A stretch of DNA of 39,966 nucleotides from Streptomyces sp. S3(2020) (GTDB taxonomy: Bacteria > Actinomycetota > Actinomycetes > Streptomycetales > Streptomycetaceae): assembly GCF_013044505.1 (NCBI RefSeq), contig NZ_JABERD010000081.1:1-39966 (forward strand). The letters run 5' to 3'. The notes beneath the pieces were generated by a model. It saw nothing but the letters and a program-made list of their open reading frames with translations. It did not search any database and had not been told where the DNA came from. Every line of letters starts with the position of its first letter. The first letter of the stretch is position 1. This document shows positions 25,014 to 32,084 of the stretch, in pieces. A program made the translations under genes and the position numbers.

Positions 25014-25685
25014 TCACGTCCTGGCGGCTACTCCGGTGAGCGCGGTCACCACAGGATCCACCGCTTGATGTATCTCGTCCCCGATCGACCGGAAGAACGG
25101 CAGCGGTGCCCCATAGGGGTCGTACACCTCGTCCGCCTCTGCTGTCGGGGCCAGGAGCCACCCGCGTAGAGCCGCTGCGGCGCGGACCAGGGCGCGGGCG
25201 CGGGCGACGACGCCGTGCTCCAGAGGTGGCAGCGTTGTCGGGTCTATCGCGCGGACCAGGCGGGTGAACTCCTTCAGGGTGAAGGTGCGCAGGCCCGCCG
25301 AGTGGCCCATCGAGATGACCTGCTGACGGTGGTCGCGGGTGGCGGTGAGGACCAGGTCGGCCATGATGACGTGCTCGTCGAGGAGTTCGCGGCCCACGAA
25401 GCCCGTGGCGTCCGCGCCGAAGTCGGCCAGGACCGTCTCCGCGTTGGTCTCCATGGGCGCGCCCTCATGGCCCCAGGTCCCGGCGCTCTCCACGACGAGC
25501 CCGCCCCACAGCGGGTCGCCGAGCCGGTCCGCGAGGGCATGCCGGGTCAGCCGCTCGGTGATCGGCGAGCGGCACACGTTGCCGGTGCTGACGTGGAGGA
25601 TGCGGAAGGTGTCGCGCGGGAGCCCTGTGAAGGTCCGCGTCTCTTCCATGTCCCATATGCCACGCCCCGCGTCAGGGGCCGTCAA
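25014..25685 (-). CDS. low-molecular-weight protein-tyrosine-phosphatase-like protein lacking the nucleophilic Cys
   Basis: A 223-residue protein with the LMW-PTP fold signature. The P-loop reads VSTGNVCRSP (from V32) where active enzymes read VCxGNxCRSP: the first, nucleophilic Cys is Ser33 (codon AGC at 25587-25589), while Cys38 and Arg39 remain. The acid loop survives as VYDPYG near the C-terminus. It may be a phospho-ligand-binding pseudophosphatase, or an enzyme with altered chemistry. TTG 25685 overlaps the tsaC stop and has GAGGTGG upstream; ATG 25649 (12 residues shorter) is an alternative. It is translationally coupled to tsaC and followed by the SHMT paralogue. Confidence 0.88.
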   Translation of the reverse strand: MTAPDAGRGIWDMEETRTFTGLPRDTFRILHVSTGNVCRSPITERLTRHALADRLGDPLWGGLVVESAGTWGHEGAPMETNAETVLADFGADATGFVGRELLDEHVIMADLVLTATRDHRQQVISMGHSAGLRTFTLKEFTRLVRAIDPTTLPPLEHGVVARARALVRAAAALRGWLLAPTAEADEVYDPYGAPLPFFRSIGDEIHQAVDPVVTALTGVAART

Positions 25686-26329
25686 TTCGCCACCTCGAGG
25701 TCGGGTACGACCTTCCTGAGCTCCTCCGCGGAGATCGCGCCCGCACGCAGCAGCAGCGGCACCTCACGGGTGACGTCGACGATCGAGGAGGGGACGTTGC
25801 CCGGGGTCGGACCGCCGTCGAGGTACACGGAGACCGAGTCGCCGAGCATCTCCTGGGCCGCGTCACAGTCCTCCGGCGCCGGGTGGCCCGTCAGGTTCGC
25901 CGAGGAGACCGCCATCGGGCCGACCTCTGTCAGCAGCTCGATCGCCACGGGGTGAAGGGGCATCCGGACGGCGACCGTGCCCCGCGTGTCCCCCAGGTCC
26001 CACTGGAGCGACGGCTGGTGCTTGGCGACGAGCGTCAGCGCGCCCGGCCAGAACGCGTCGACGAGCTCCCAGGCCAGCTCGGAGAAGTCCGTGACGAGGC
26101 CGTGCAGGGTGTTCGGGGAGCCGATGAGGACGGGCGTGGGCATGTTGCGGCCCCGCCCCTTGGCCTCCAGCAGGTCGTGCACCGCTTCCGAGGAGAACGC
26201 GTCGGCGCCGATGCCGTACACCGTGTCGGTCGGGAGGACCACCAGCTCGCCACGGCGGACGGCGGACGCGGCTTCGCGCAGACCGGTCGAGCGGTCGGTC
26301 GCGTCGTTGGTGTCGTATCGCCGTGCCAT
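25682..26329 (-). CDS. tsaC: L-threonylcarbamoyladenylate synthase (TsaC/Sua5, YrdC domain)
   Basis: A 215-residue YrdC-domain enzyme that makes threonylcarbamoyl-AMP from threonine, bicarbonate and ATP for the t6A37 modification of tRNAs. The N-terminal basic and Thr segments LPTDTVYGIGADAF and KGRGRNMPTPVLIG bind nucleotide. VAVRMPLHP and SSANLTGHPAP are the family's later motifs, and LLRAGAIS closes the domain. No Sua5 extension is present. ATG 26329 has GAGG upstream. It sits 50 bp after prmC in the rpmE-prfA-prmC-tsaC translation cluster. Confidence 0.93.
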   Translation of the reverse strand: MARRYDTNDATDRSTGLREAASAVRRGELVVLPTDTVYGIGADAFSSEAVHDLLEAKGRGRNMPTPVLIGSPNTLHGLVTDFSELAWELVDAFWPGALTLVAKHQPSLQWDLGDTRGTVAVRMPLHPVAIELLTEVGPMAVSSANLTGHPAPEDCDAAQEMLGDSVSVYLDGGPTPGNVPSSIVDVTREVPLLLRAGAISAEELRKVVPDLEVAN

Positions 26330-26379
26330 TTAGCGGGCCTCCTCGTACACGTACTGCTCTGAAGAATGCGGGGTGTGGC

Positions 26380-27225
26380 TCACGGCATCGCCTTGCGGGC
26401 CGTCGCGAACCGGGGGCGGTTGTTGAGGTCCGGGTGGTCGGCCGCGTCGGCCCAGCCCCGCTCCTCGGTGAAGATCCACGGCACCTGGCCGCCCTGGGTG
26501 TCGGCGTGTTCGATGACGACGACGCCACCCGGGCGCAGGAGCCGGTGTGCGGTGCGTTCGATGCCGCGGATGAGGTCGAGGCCGTCCTCCCCCGAGAACA
26601 GGGCGAGTTCGGGATCGTAGTCCCGGGCCTCGGGAGCGACGTACTCCCACTCGGTCAGCGGGATGTAGGGCGGGTTGGAGATGACCAGGTCGACCTGGCC
26701 ATCGAGGTCGGGGAAGGCGTCCAGGGCGTTGCCCTGGCGCAGGTCGACCCGCGACCCCTCGACGTTCTTACGGGTCCACGCGAGCGCGTCCTCGGACAGC
26801 TCCACGGCGTGCACGCGGGAGCGCGGGACCTCCTGGGCGAGGGCGAGCGCGATGGCGCCGGAGCCGGTGCACAGGTCGACGATGCAGGGCTCGACGACGT
26901 CCATGGCGCGTACGGCGTCTATCGCCCACCCGACGACGGACTCGGTCTCCGGACGGGGCACGAAGACGCCCGGGCCAACCTGGAGCTCCAGGTACCGGAA
27001 GAAAGCCCGCCCGGTGATGTGCTGGAGCGGCTCGCGCTGCTCACGGCGGGCGATGACCTCCCAGTACCGGGCGTCGAAGTCCGCGTCCTTCACGGAGTGC
27101 AGCGCGCCCCGCTTCACGCCGTGCACGAACGCGGCGAGCTCCTCCGCGTCGTTGCGCGGCGAGGGCACGCCGGCGTCGGCCAGCCGCTGGGTGGCCTGGG
27201 CCACCTCTGCGAGCAGCAGGTTCAC
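26380..27225 (-). CDS. prmC: peptide chain release factor N5-glutamine methyltransferase
   Basis: A 281-residue SAM-dependent methyltransferase (HemK/PrmC) that methylates the Gln of the GGQ motif in release factors. The N-terminal helical substrate domain contains REPLQHITGRAFF. The catalytic domain has SAM motif I DLCTGSGAI (117-125) and the NPPY motif (184-187). GTG 27225 follows GGAGG at seven bases. It lies 52 bp downstream of prfA, whose product is its substrate. Confidence 0.95.
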   Translation of the reverse strand: MNLLLAEVAQATQRLADAGVPSPRNDAEELAAFVHGVKRGALHSVKDADFDARYWEVIARREQREPLQHITGRAFFRYLELQVGPGVFVPRPETESVVGWAIDAVRAMDVVEPCIVDLCTGSGAIALALAQEVPRSRVHAVELSEDALAWTRKNVEGSRVDLRQGNALDAFPDLDGQVDLVISNPPYIPLTEWEYVAPEARDYDPELALFSGEDGLDLIRGIERTAHRLLRPGGVVVIEHADTQGGQVPWIFTEERGWADAADHPDLNNRPRFATARKAMP

Positions 27226-27277
27226 GCAAGTCCTCCGTGTCGTACTCGGTCGTGCGGACGTGCCTCTTCCGCGGCCT

Positions 27278-28354
27278 TCAGGCAGCTGCCAGCTTCGCCG
27301 CCGAGTCCGCGTCGACGCAGGCCTGGATCATCGCGTCGAGGTCGCCGTCCAGGACCTGGTCCAGGTTGTACGCCTTGAAGCCGACGCGGTGGTCAGAGAT
27401 GCGGTTCTCCGGGAAGTTGTACGTGCGGATCTTCTCGGAGCGGTCGACGGTACGGACCTGGCTGCGGCGGGCGTCGGCGGCATTCTTCTCCGCCTCCTCC
27501 TGCGCCGCGGCGAGCAGCCTGGAGCGCAGGATACGCAGTGCCTGCTCCTTGTTCTGCAGCTGGCTCTTCTCGTTCTGGCAGGAGGCGACAACTCCGGTGG
27601 GAATGTGCGTGATGCGCACGGCGGAGTCGGTCGTGTTGACGGACTGGCCGCCGGGTCCCGAGGAGCGGTACACGTCGATGCGGAGGTCGTTCGGGTTGAT
27701 CTCGACGTCGACCTCCTCGGCCTCGGGGGTCACCAGGACACCGGCCGCGGAGGTGTGGATACGGCCCTGGGACTCGGTCGCCGGCACCCGCTGCACGCGG
27801 TGCACACCGCCCTCGTACTTCAGCCGGGCCCAGACGCCCTGCCCGGGCTCGGTGGCACCCTGGCCGCCCTTGGTCTTCACGGCGACCTGGACGTCCTTGT
27901 AGCCGCCCAGCTCGGACTCGGTGGCGTCGATGATCTCGGTCTTCCAGCCGACGCGCTCGGCGTAGCGGAGGTACATGCGCAGGAGGTCACCGGCGAACAG
28001 GGCCGACTCGTCGCCGCCCGCGCCCGCCTTGATCTCGAGGATGACGTCCTTGTCGTCGCTGGGGTCGCGCGGTACGAGGAGCAGACGCAGCTTCTCCGTG
28101 AGCTCCTCGCGGGACTTCTCCAGCTCCTTGACCTCGGCGATGAAGTCGGGGTCGTCGGCGGCGAACTCCTTGGCCGTCTCGATGTCGTCGCCGGTCTGCT
28201 TCCAGGAGCGGTACGTGGCGACGATCGGGGTGAGCTCGGCGTAGCGCTTGTTCAGCTTGCGCGCGTTGGCCTGGTCGGCGTGGACCGACGGGTCGGCGAG
28301 CTTCGTCTCCAGGTCGGCGTGCTCACCGACGAGTTCCTCGACGGCCTCGAACAT
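27278..28354 (-). CDS. prfA: peptide chain release factor 1
   Basis: The 358-residue RF1, which reads UAA and UAG stop codons. The codon-recognition tripeptide is P191-A-T193 (RF1 type), and the peptidyl-hydrolysis motif GGQ is at 235-237 within SSGPGGQSVNTTDSAVRI. ATG 28354 (MFEAVEELVGEHADLE) is chosen for its CAGGAG and homology; the frame stays open further upstream but only across the rpmE terminator. The next gene, prmC, modifies this protein. Confidence 0.97.
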   Translation of the reverse strand: MFEAVEELVGEHADLETKLADPSVHADQANARKLNKRYAELTPIVATYRSWKQTGDDIETAKEFAADDPDFIAEVKELEKSREELTEKLRLLLVPRDPSDDKDVILEIKAGAGGDESALFAGDLLRMYLRYAERVGWKTEIIDATESELGGYKDVQVAVKTKGGQGATEPGQGVWARLKYEGGVHRVQRVPATESQGRIHTSAAGVLVTPEAEEVDVEINPNDLRIDVYRSSGPGGQSVNTTDSAVRITHIPTGVVASCQNEKSQLQNKEQALRILRSRLLAAAQEEAEKNAADARRSQVRTVDRSEKIRTYNFPENRISDHRVGFKAYNLDQVLDGDLDAMIQACVDADSAAKLAAA

Positions 28355-28398
28355 CTCAGGGCTCCTGTACTGCGGATGAAGGGGGAAGGCGGGCGACC

Positions 28399-28446
28399 AA
28401 AAACGCCGGTCCCGGCGCACTCCGAGGAGTGCGGCGTGGACCGGCG
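28399..28446 (-). terminator. rpmE intrinsic terminator
   Basis: On the minus strand, CGCCGGTCC (28446-28438) pairs with GGACCGGCG (28412-28404), with an inner 7-bp stem GCACTCC/GGAGTGC. TTTTT follows at once (28403-28399). It lies between rpmE and prfA, so read-through or a separate promoter is needed for prfA. Confidence 0.85.
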
Positions 28447-28457
28447 CTGGTGGCTCG

Positions 28458-28676
28458 CTACTTCTTGGCAGCAGCCTTGCCGAAGCGGGCCTCGAAGCGG
28501 GCCACACGGCCACCGGTGTCGAGGATCTTCTGCTTGCCCGTGTAGAACGGGTGGCACTCGGAGCAGACCTCGGCGCGGACGGTGCCGCTCGCGATCGTGC
28601 TACGGGTGGTGAACGACGCGCCACAGGTGCAGCTGACCTGCGTCTCGACGTACTCGGGGTGGATGTCGCGCTTCAA
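28458..28676 (-). CDS. rpmE: ribosomal protein L31, zinc-binding (C+) form
   Basis: The 72-residue L31 with all four zinc ligands: C16-x-C18 and C38-x2-C41. It starts at TTG 28676 (MKRDIHPEYVETQV) with AGGAGA a few bases upstream. Streptomyces also encode a cysteine-free L31 under Zur control elsewhere; this is the zinc-rich copy. Transcription is predicted from the sigma-R-type promoter described below, as reported for S. coelicolor rpmE. Confidence 0.97.
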   Translation of the reverse strand: MKRDIHPEYVETQVSCTCGASFTTRSTIASGTVRAEVCSECHPFYTGKQKILDTGGRVARFEARFGKAAAKK

Positions 28677-28780
28677 GGTGTCTCCTAGTTTCGGGAGGGC
28701 ACCGGGTCGCCGTCCGCGGGCTGCGGGGGCGTGAACCGGGGCCGACGTACCAGTCTGCCAGGACTGGCCGCATCCCCCAA

Positions 28781-28807
28781 AACGAGGGGTGGCCGTGATC
28801 TATTCCC
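28781..28807 (-). promoter_or_regulatory. sigma-R (disulfide-stress) promoter of rpmE
   Basis: On the minus strand, GGGAAT (28807-28802), exactly 18 bp, then GTT (28783-28781) matches the sigma-R consensus (GGAAT-N18-GTT). It predicts a start near 28775 and a ~100-nt leader. rpmE is a known sigma-R target in S. coelicolor. Confidence 0.8.
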
Positions 28808-28825
28808 GGCGGGCGGGGCGCGGCT

Positions 28826-29962
28826 CTAGGAGGCGCTGACGACGCCGTCGGCCTGGCCGGTGGCCGTTCCCTCGGTGGCCGACTTCGGGATCGCCCGGTC
28901 GTTCTCCAGGGCCTTCCAGACCAGCTTCGCCTTGGCCTCGTCCACCAGCACCCGGTTGCCGTCCTGCGGGTCGTACTGGACCGGCATGGTGACCATGGTC
29001 ATGTTCTTGGAGCCGATGCCCTTGAGGCCGCCCGCGAAGGACATGAGCTTGTTGACGGAGCCGAGGTCGGAGTCGGTGGTCACGGCCTTGGTGGCGGTGT
29101 TGGCGAGGTTGTAGAGCTTCTTCGGGCTGTCGAAGAGGTCGACGCTCTTGATCTGGTCGATCAGGGCCTTCATGAACGCCTGCTGGAGCTGGATGCGCCC
29201 GAGGTCGGAGCCGTCGCCGACGCCGTGCCGGGTGCGGACCAGGCCGAGGGCCTGCTTGCCGGTGAGCGTGTGCGTGCCGGCCTTCAGGTTCAGGTGGCTC
29301 TCGGAGTCGCTGATGCTCTTCGTGGTGGTGACCTTGACGCCGCCGAGCTCGTCGATGAGCTTCTGGAAGCCGGAGAAGTCGACCTCCAGGTAGTGGTCCA
29401 TGCGGATGCCGGAGAGCGACTCGACGGTCTTCACGGCGCAGGAGGCGCCACCGGTGGAGTACGCGGAGTTGAACATCACGCCGCTCGCGGCGTCGTGCAC
29501 GGTGCCGTCGGAGTCGGTGCACTCGGGCCGGTCGACGAGGGTGTCGCGGGGTATGGAGACCACGCTGGCCTTCTTGTGGCCCTCGTAGACGTGCACGATC
29601 ATCGCCGTGTCGGAGCGGGCGCTGCCGTCGTCGGCGCCGCCGCCCAGCTTCTTGTTGGAACCGGAACGGGTGTCGGAGCCCAGGACCAGGATGTTCTCGG
29701 AGCCGTTGTCGACCTTCGTGGGCCGGTCGGTGCCGAGGGCCTGGTCGATGTCGACGCTCTTGAGGTTGTTGTTGAGCTTGAAGTACAGGTAGCCGGCGCC
29801 CGTGCCGCCCAGCACGACGATGCCCGCGGCGGTCCAGGCCGCGATCAGCAGGCCCTTGCGCTTGCCGCTGGTCCTGCGGCGACGGCCCTTGGCGCGGTGG
29901 CGTGGGCCCGTGGTGCCGGGTTCCTCGGGTATGCCGGGTTCCGGCGTGCTCTCGGCGGACAT
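28826..29962 (-). CDS. LytR-CpsA-Psr (LCP) family cell-wall glycopolymer ligase
   Basis: A 378-residue type II membrane protein. A basic cytoplasmic N-terminus (RAKGRRRRTSGKRKG) leads to one transmembrane helix at ~35-60 (LLIAAWTAAGIVVLGGTGAGYLYF). The extracellular LCP domain has NILVLGSDTRSG, DTAMIVHV, VSIPRDTLVD, NSAYSTGG, and the pyrophosphate/arginine motif LGLVRTRHGVGDGSDLGRIQLQQ. LCP enzymes transfer teichoic acid or other glycopolymers from undecaprenyl pyrophosphate to peptidoglycan. The WecA-like transferase nearby would supply the lipid-linked precursor. ATG 29962 follows GAGGAG. Confidence 0.93.
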   Translation of the reverse strand: MSAESTPEPGIPEEPGTTGPRHRAKGRRRRTSGKRKGLLIAAWTAAGIVVLGGTGAGYLYFKLNNNLKSVDIDQALGTDRPTKVDNGSENILVLGSDTRSGSNKKLGGGADDGSARSDTAMIVHVYEGHKKASVVSIPRDTLVDRPECTDSDGTVHDAASGVMFNSAYSTGGASCAVKTVESLSGIRMDHYLEVDFSGFQKLIDELGGVKVTTTKSISDSESHLNLKAGTHTLTGKQALGLVRTRHGVGDGSDLGRIQLQQAFMKALIDQIKSVDLFDSPKKLYNLANTATKAVTTDSDLGSVNKLMSFAGGLKGIGSKNMTMVTMPVQYDPQDGNRVLVDEAKAKLVWKALENDRAIPKSATEGTATGQADGVVSAS

Positions 29963-30016
29963 GTGCTCCTCGTTCTCGTCCGGTCTCGGTTACCCCCTGC
30001 TTTCAGGGTCAGACGT

Positions 30017-30029
30017 GGTCGTAACGACC
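30017..30029. promoter_or_regulatory. palindrome upstream of the LCP gene
   Basis: GGTCGT-A-ACGACC is a perfect 13-bp palindrome 55-67 bp before the LCP start codon. It is a candidate operator; the regulator is unknown. Confidence 0.4.
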
Positions 30030-30089
30030 CGAACCTCACCATGGTCGCCCCGTCCGGTCAGACGGGTAAACCGGAGAAAGGGTTGCACA

Positions 30090-30130
30090 ACGCACTGTGC
30101 CCACCCTGTGGAAGGGTGGGCACAGTGCGT
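30090..30130. terminator. 18-bp perfect hairpin, protease gene terminator
   Basis: ACGCACTGTGCCCACCCT (30090-30107) pairs perfectly with 30113-30130 across the loop GTGGA. It lies ~40 bp after the protease stop on the minus strand and insulates the LCP gene from it. Confidence 0.85.
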
Positions 30131-30168
30131 AGTCGCCGAACGCGGGCGTACCGCGCTCATCTGCTATT

Positions 30169-31953
30169 TCATCCGAAGATGTCGTACTGCTTGAAATCGG
30201 TACCGACCGAGATCCTTGTGGCGAAGATCTCGCTCGTGGCCTTGCCGGTGCCCTTGTACAGGTACAGGGTGCCGCCGGGCGTACGGGCCAGGAAGTCGGC
30301 CTTGCCGTCGCCGTTGACGTCACCGATGGCGTCGAAGGCGTTGTACGTCGAGTTGCTCCAGGTGCGGACCTTCACACGGGCGGAGAAGGGGCTGGAGGCC
30401 TTTCCGGTGCCCTTGTACAGGTAGAGGGCGCCGGTGCTCTTGTTGCGCGCGAGCAGGTCGGCCTTGCCGTCACCGTTGAAGTCGCCCTTGCCGCGGACCA
30501 TGTTGTACGCGTTCCAGCCCGAGCCCGAGCCGATCTGCACACGGGCCGAGAAGGTGCCGTTGCCCTTGCCGGGGTAGAGCCACGCCTTGCCCGCGGAGTC
30601 CACGGAGACCAGGTCGGGCTTGTAGTCGCCGGTCAGGTCACCCGGGGTGATGATGCGGGTGCGGGTCTTCCAGTTGTCGAAGATCTTCTTCTCGGTCCAG
30701 TCCTCCAGGGACCACGAGTAGTACAGCCGGTAGACGTCCCCGGTGGAGCTCTGCCGGTAGATCAGGTCCTGGACGCTGTCCCGGTCGAGGTCGGTCTGCG
30801 TGACGAGGTTGACGCCGCCCCAGTTGCCCAGGTCCTGACGGGCGCCGAACGAGGTGCCCTTGGAGTTCTTCTGGTAGGCGATCTGCGTGGACGACTTGCG
30901 CACGAACAGGTCGGCCTTGGCGTCGGTGTAGCTCATGTTGGCGTCGTCGACCTGCGCGTAGGCGGCGCCGAGGTACGTCTTGACCTTCGAGAAGACGCTG
31001 TAGGCGCCCTTCTCGACGCAGTCCACGACACCCCAGGAGACGACACCGACGATCCGGCCGTTCACGACGAGCGGGCCACCGGAGTCGCCGTTGCACGCCG
31101 ACGTCGTACCGGTGTCGCTGCCGCTGGCGGGCTTGCCGGCGCAGACCATGTGGCCCTTGACGAAGTCGGAGCCGTAGTAGCCGGCGCAGGTGCTGTCCGA
31201 CTGGATCGGCAGCGTGGCCGTCTTCAGGGTCTCGGAGACGTCCTGGGTGGTGGAGCTGGTGCGGCCCCAGCCGTAGACCTTGGCGTTGGTGCCTGCGGTG
31301 TACGACGCGGTGTCCGTGGACGTCGTCATACGGATCGGCGTCGACTTGGTCGGGGTCGCCAGGGTGAGGACGGCGATGTCGTTGTCGATGGTCCGCGAGC
31401 TGTACGACGGGTGGGTCCACTGACGGACCACACCGGAGACCGCGCCGGTGGTGTTGCCCGCGTCGTCGGGCAGCTTCGTGGCGCCGGTCACGATCACGCC
31501 GTACTTGGCCCAGTCGTAGCCCTTGGCGCAGTGCGCGGCGGTGAGGATCTTCGTCGGCGAGACGACGGTGCCGCCGCAGAAGAAGCCGGTGTCGGTGGTG
31601 TCGTCGTAGTACCAGAGCTGGGCCATCCACGGCGCCGAGGTGATCGTCGTGGTGGAGCCGCCGATGATCTTCGCGTCGACGGTGCCGCTGCTCGAACTCA
31701 GCGACGACTTGCTGGTGTTCTCCCCCGCGGTGTCGTCACCGGCGACCGCGCCGGCGATCCGCTTCTCCAACTCGGCCTGTGACACCGTGCTGATCGCGGG
31801 CTTGACCGTCGGCTTCGGAAGCGCGGTCGCGGCACCGGCCGACGTGGACATCAGCGCGGCGGCGACGGCTGCGGCGACACCGGCCGCACCGACGGGCAGG
31901 GCGATCCGTATCCGGCGTCTGTGCCGACCGCCCCCGGACATGGCTGTACCCAT
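30169..31953 (-). CDS. secreted S1-family serine protease with C-terminal FG-GAP/VCBS repeats
   Basis: A 594-residue exoprotease. A basic N-terminus and signal peptide end near AGA (~41). A propeptide leads to the mature N-terminus IIGG (96-99). The triad is H141 (LTAAHC), D192 (NDIAVL) and S291 (CNGDSGGP). The residue six before the catalytic Ser (S285, the trypsin Asp189 position) is Ser, as in chymotrypsin, so trypsin specificity should not be assumed. The last ~250 residues hold FG-GAP/VCBS repeats with calcium loops (DFNGDGKADLLAR, DVNGDGKADFLAR), perhaps for substrate or wall binding. ATG 31953 follows GGGGGGA. It is a likely insertion between rho and the LCP/rpmE genes. Confidence 0.92.
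   Translation of the reverse strand: MGTAMSGGGRHRRRIRIALPVGAAGVAAAVAAALMSTSAGAATALPKPTVKPAISTVSQAELEKRIAGAVAGDDTAGENTSKSSLSSSSGTVDAKIIGGSTTTITSAPWMAQLWYYDDTTDTGFFCGGTVVSPTKILTAAHCAKGYDWAKYGVIVTGATKLPDDAGNTTGAVSGVVRQWTHPSYSSRTIDNDIAVLTLATPTKSTPIRMTTSTDTASYTAGTNAKVYGWGRTSSTTQDVSETLKTATLPIQSDSTCAGYYGSDFVKGHMVCAGKPASGSDTGTTSACNGDSGGPLVVNGRIVGVVSWGVVDCVEKGAYSVFSKVKTYLGAAYAQVDDANMSYTDAKADLFVRKSSTQIAYQKNSKGTSFGARQDLGNWGGVNLVTQTDLDRDSVQDLIYRQSSTGDVYRLYYSWSLEDWTEKKIFDNWKTRTRIITPGDLTGDYKPDLVSVDSAGKAWLYPGKGNGTFSARVQIGSGSGWNAYNMVRGKGDFNGDGKADLLARNKSTGALYLYKGTGKASSPFSARVKVRTWSNSTYNAFDAIGDVNGDGKADFLARTPGGTLYLYKGTGKATSEIFATRISVGTDFKQYDIFG
30245..30423 (-). repeat. internal duplication in the protease FG-GAP region
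   Basis: An identical 20-bp stretch occurs at 30245-30264 and 30404-30423, 159 bp (53 codons) apart. The flanking sequence is also similar (both encode LYLYKGTGKA). It marks a fairly recent duplication of one FG-GAP unit. Confidence 0.6.
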
Positions 31954-32010
31954 GCAAGTCCCCCCTAGGGATCAGAAGTTCACGGGTCGAAAAAGTGACC
32001 GAAGAGCGCG

Positions 32011-32016
32011 ATCGTA
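32011..32016 (-). promoter_or_regulatory. candidate -10 box for the protease gene
   Basis: TACGAT on the minus strand, with a weak TTTGCT as -35, predicts a start near 32004 and a ~50-nt leader. It abuts the rho terminator. Confidence 0.4.
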
Positions 32017-32037
32017 CACCGAGCCACTGACAGCAAA

Positions 32038-32068
32038 GAGGGCCACCCTTGCAACAAGGGTGGCCCTC
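32038..32068 (-). terminator. rho gene terminator
   Basis: GAGGGCCACCCTTG (32038-32051) pairs perfectly with 32055-32068 around the loop CAA. TTT follows on the minus strand. It begins 16 bp after the rho stop. Confidence 0.85.
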
Positions 32069-32084
32069 CGTATCAAGACTGACG

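Noticed and set aside
25014..25685. The phosphatase-like gene as a pseudogene
   Set aside because: It is full length with an intact frame, retained acid loop and P-loop Arg, and normal coding bias; only the nucleophile is changed.
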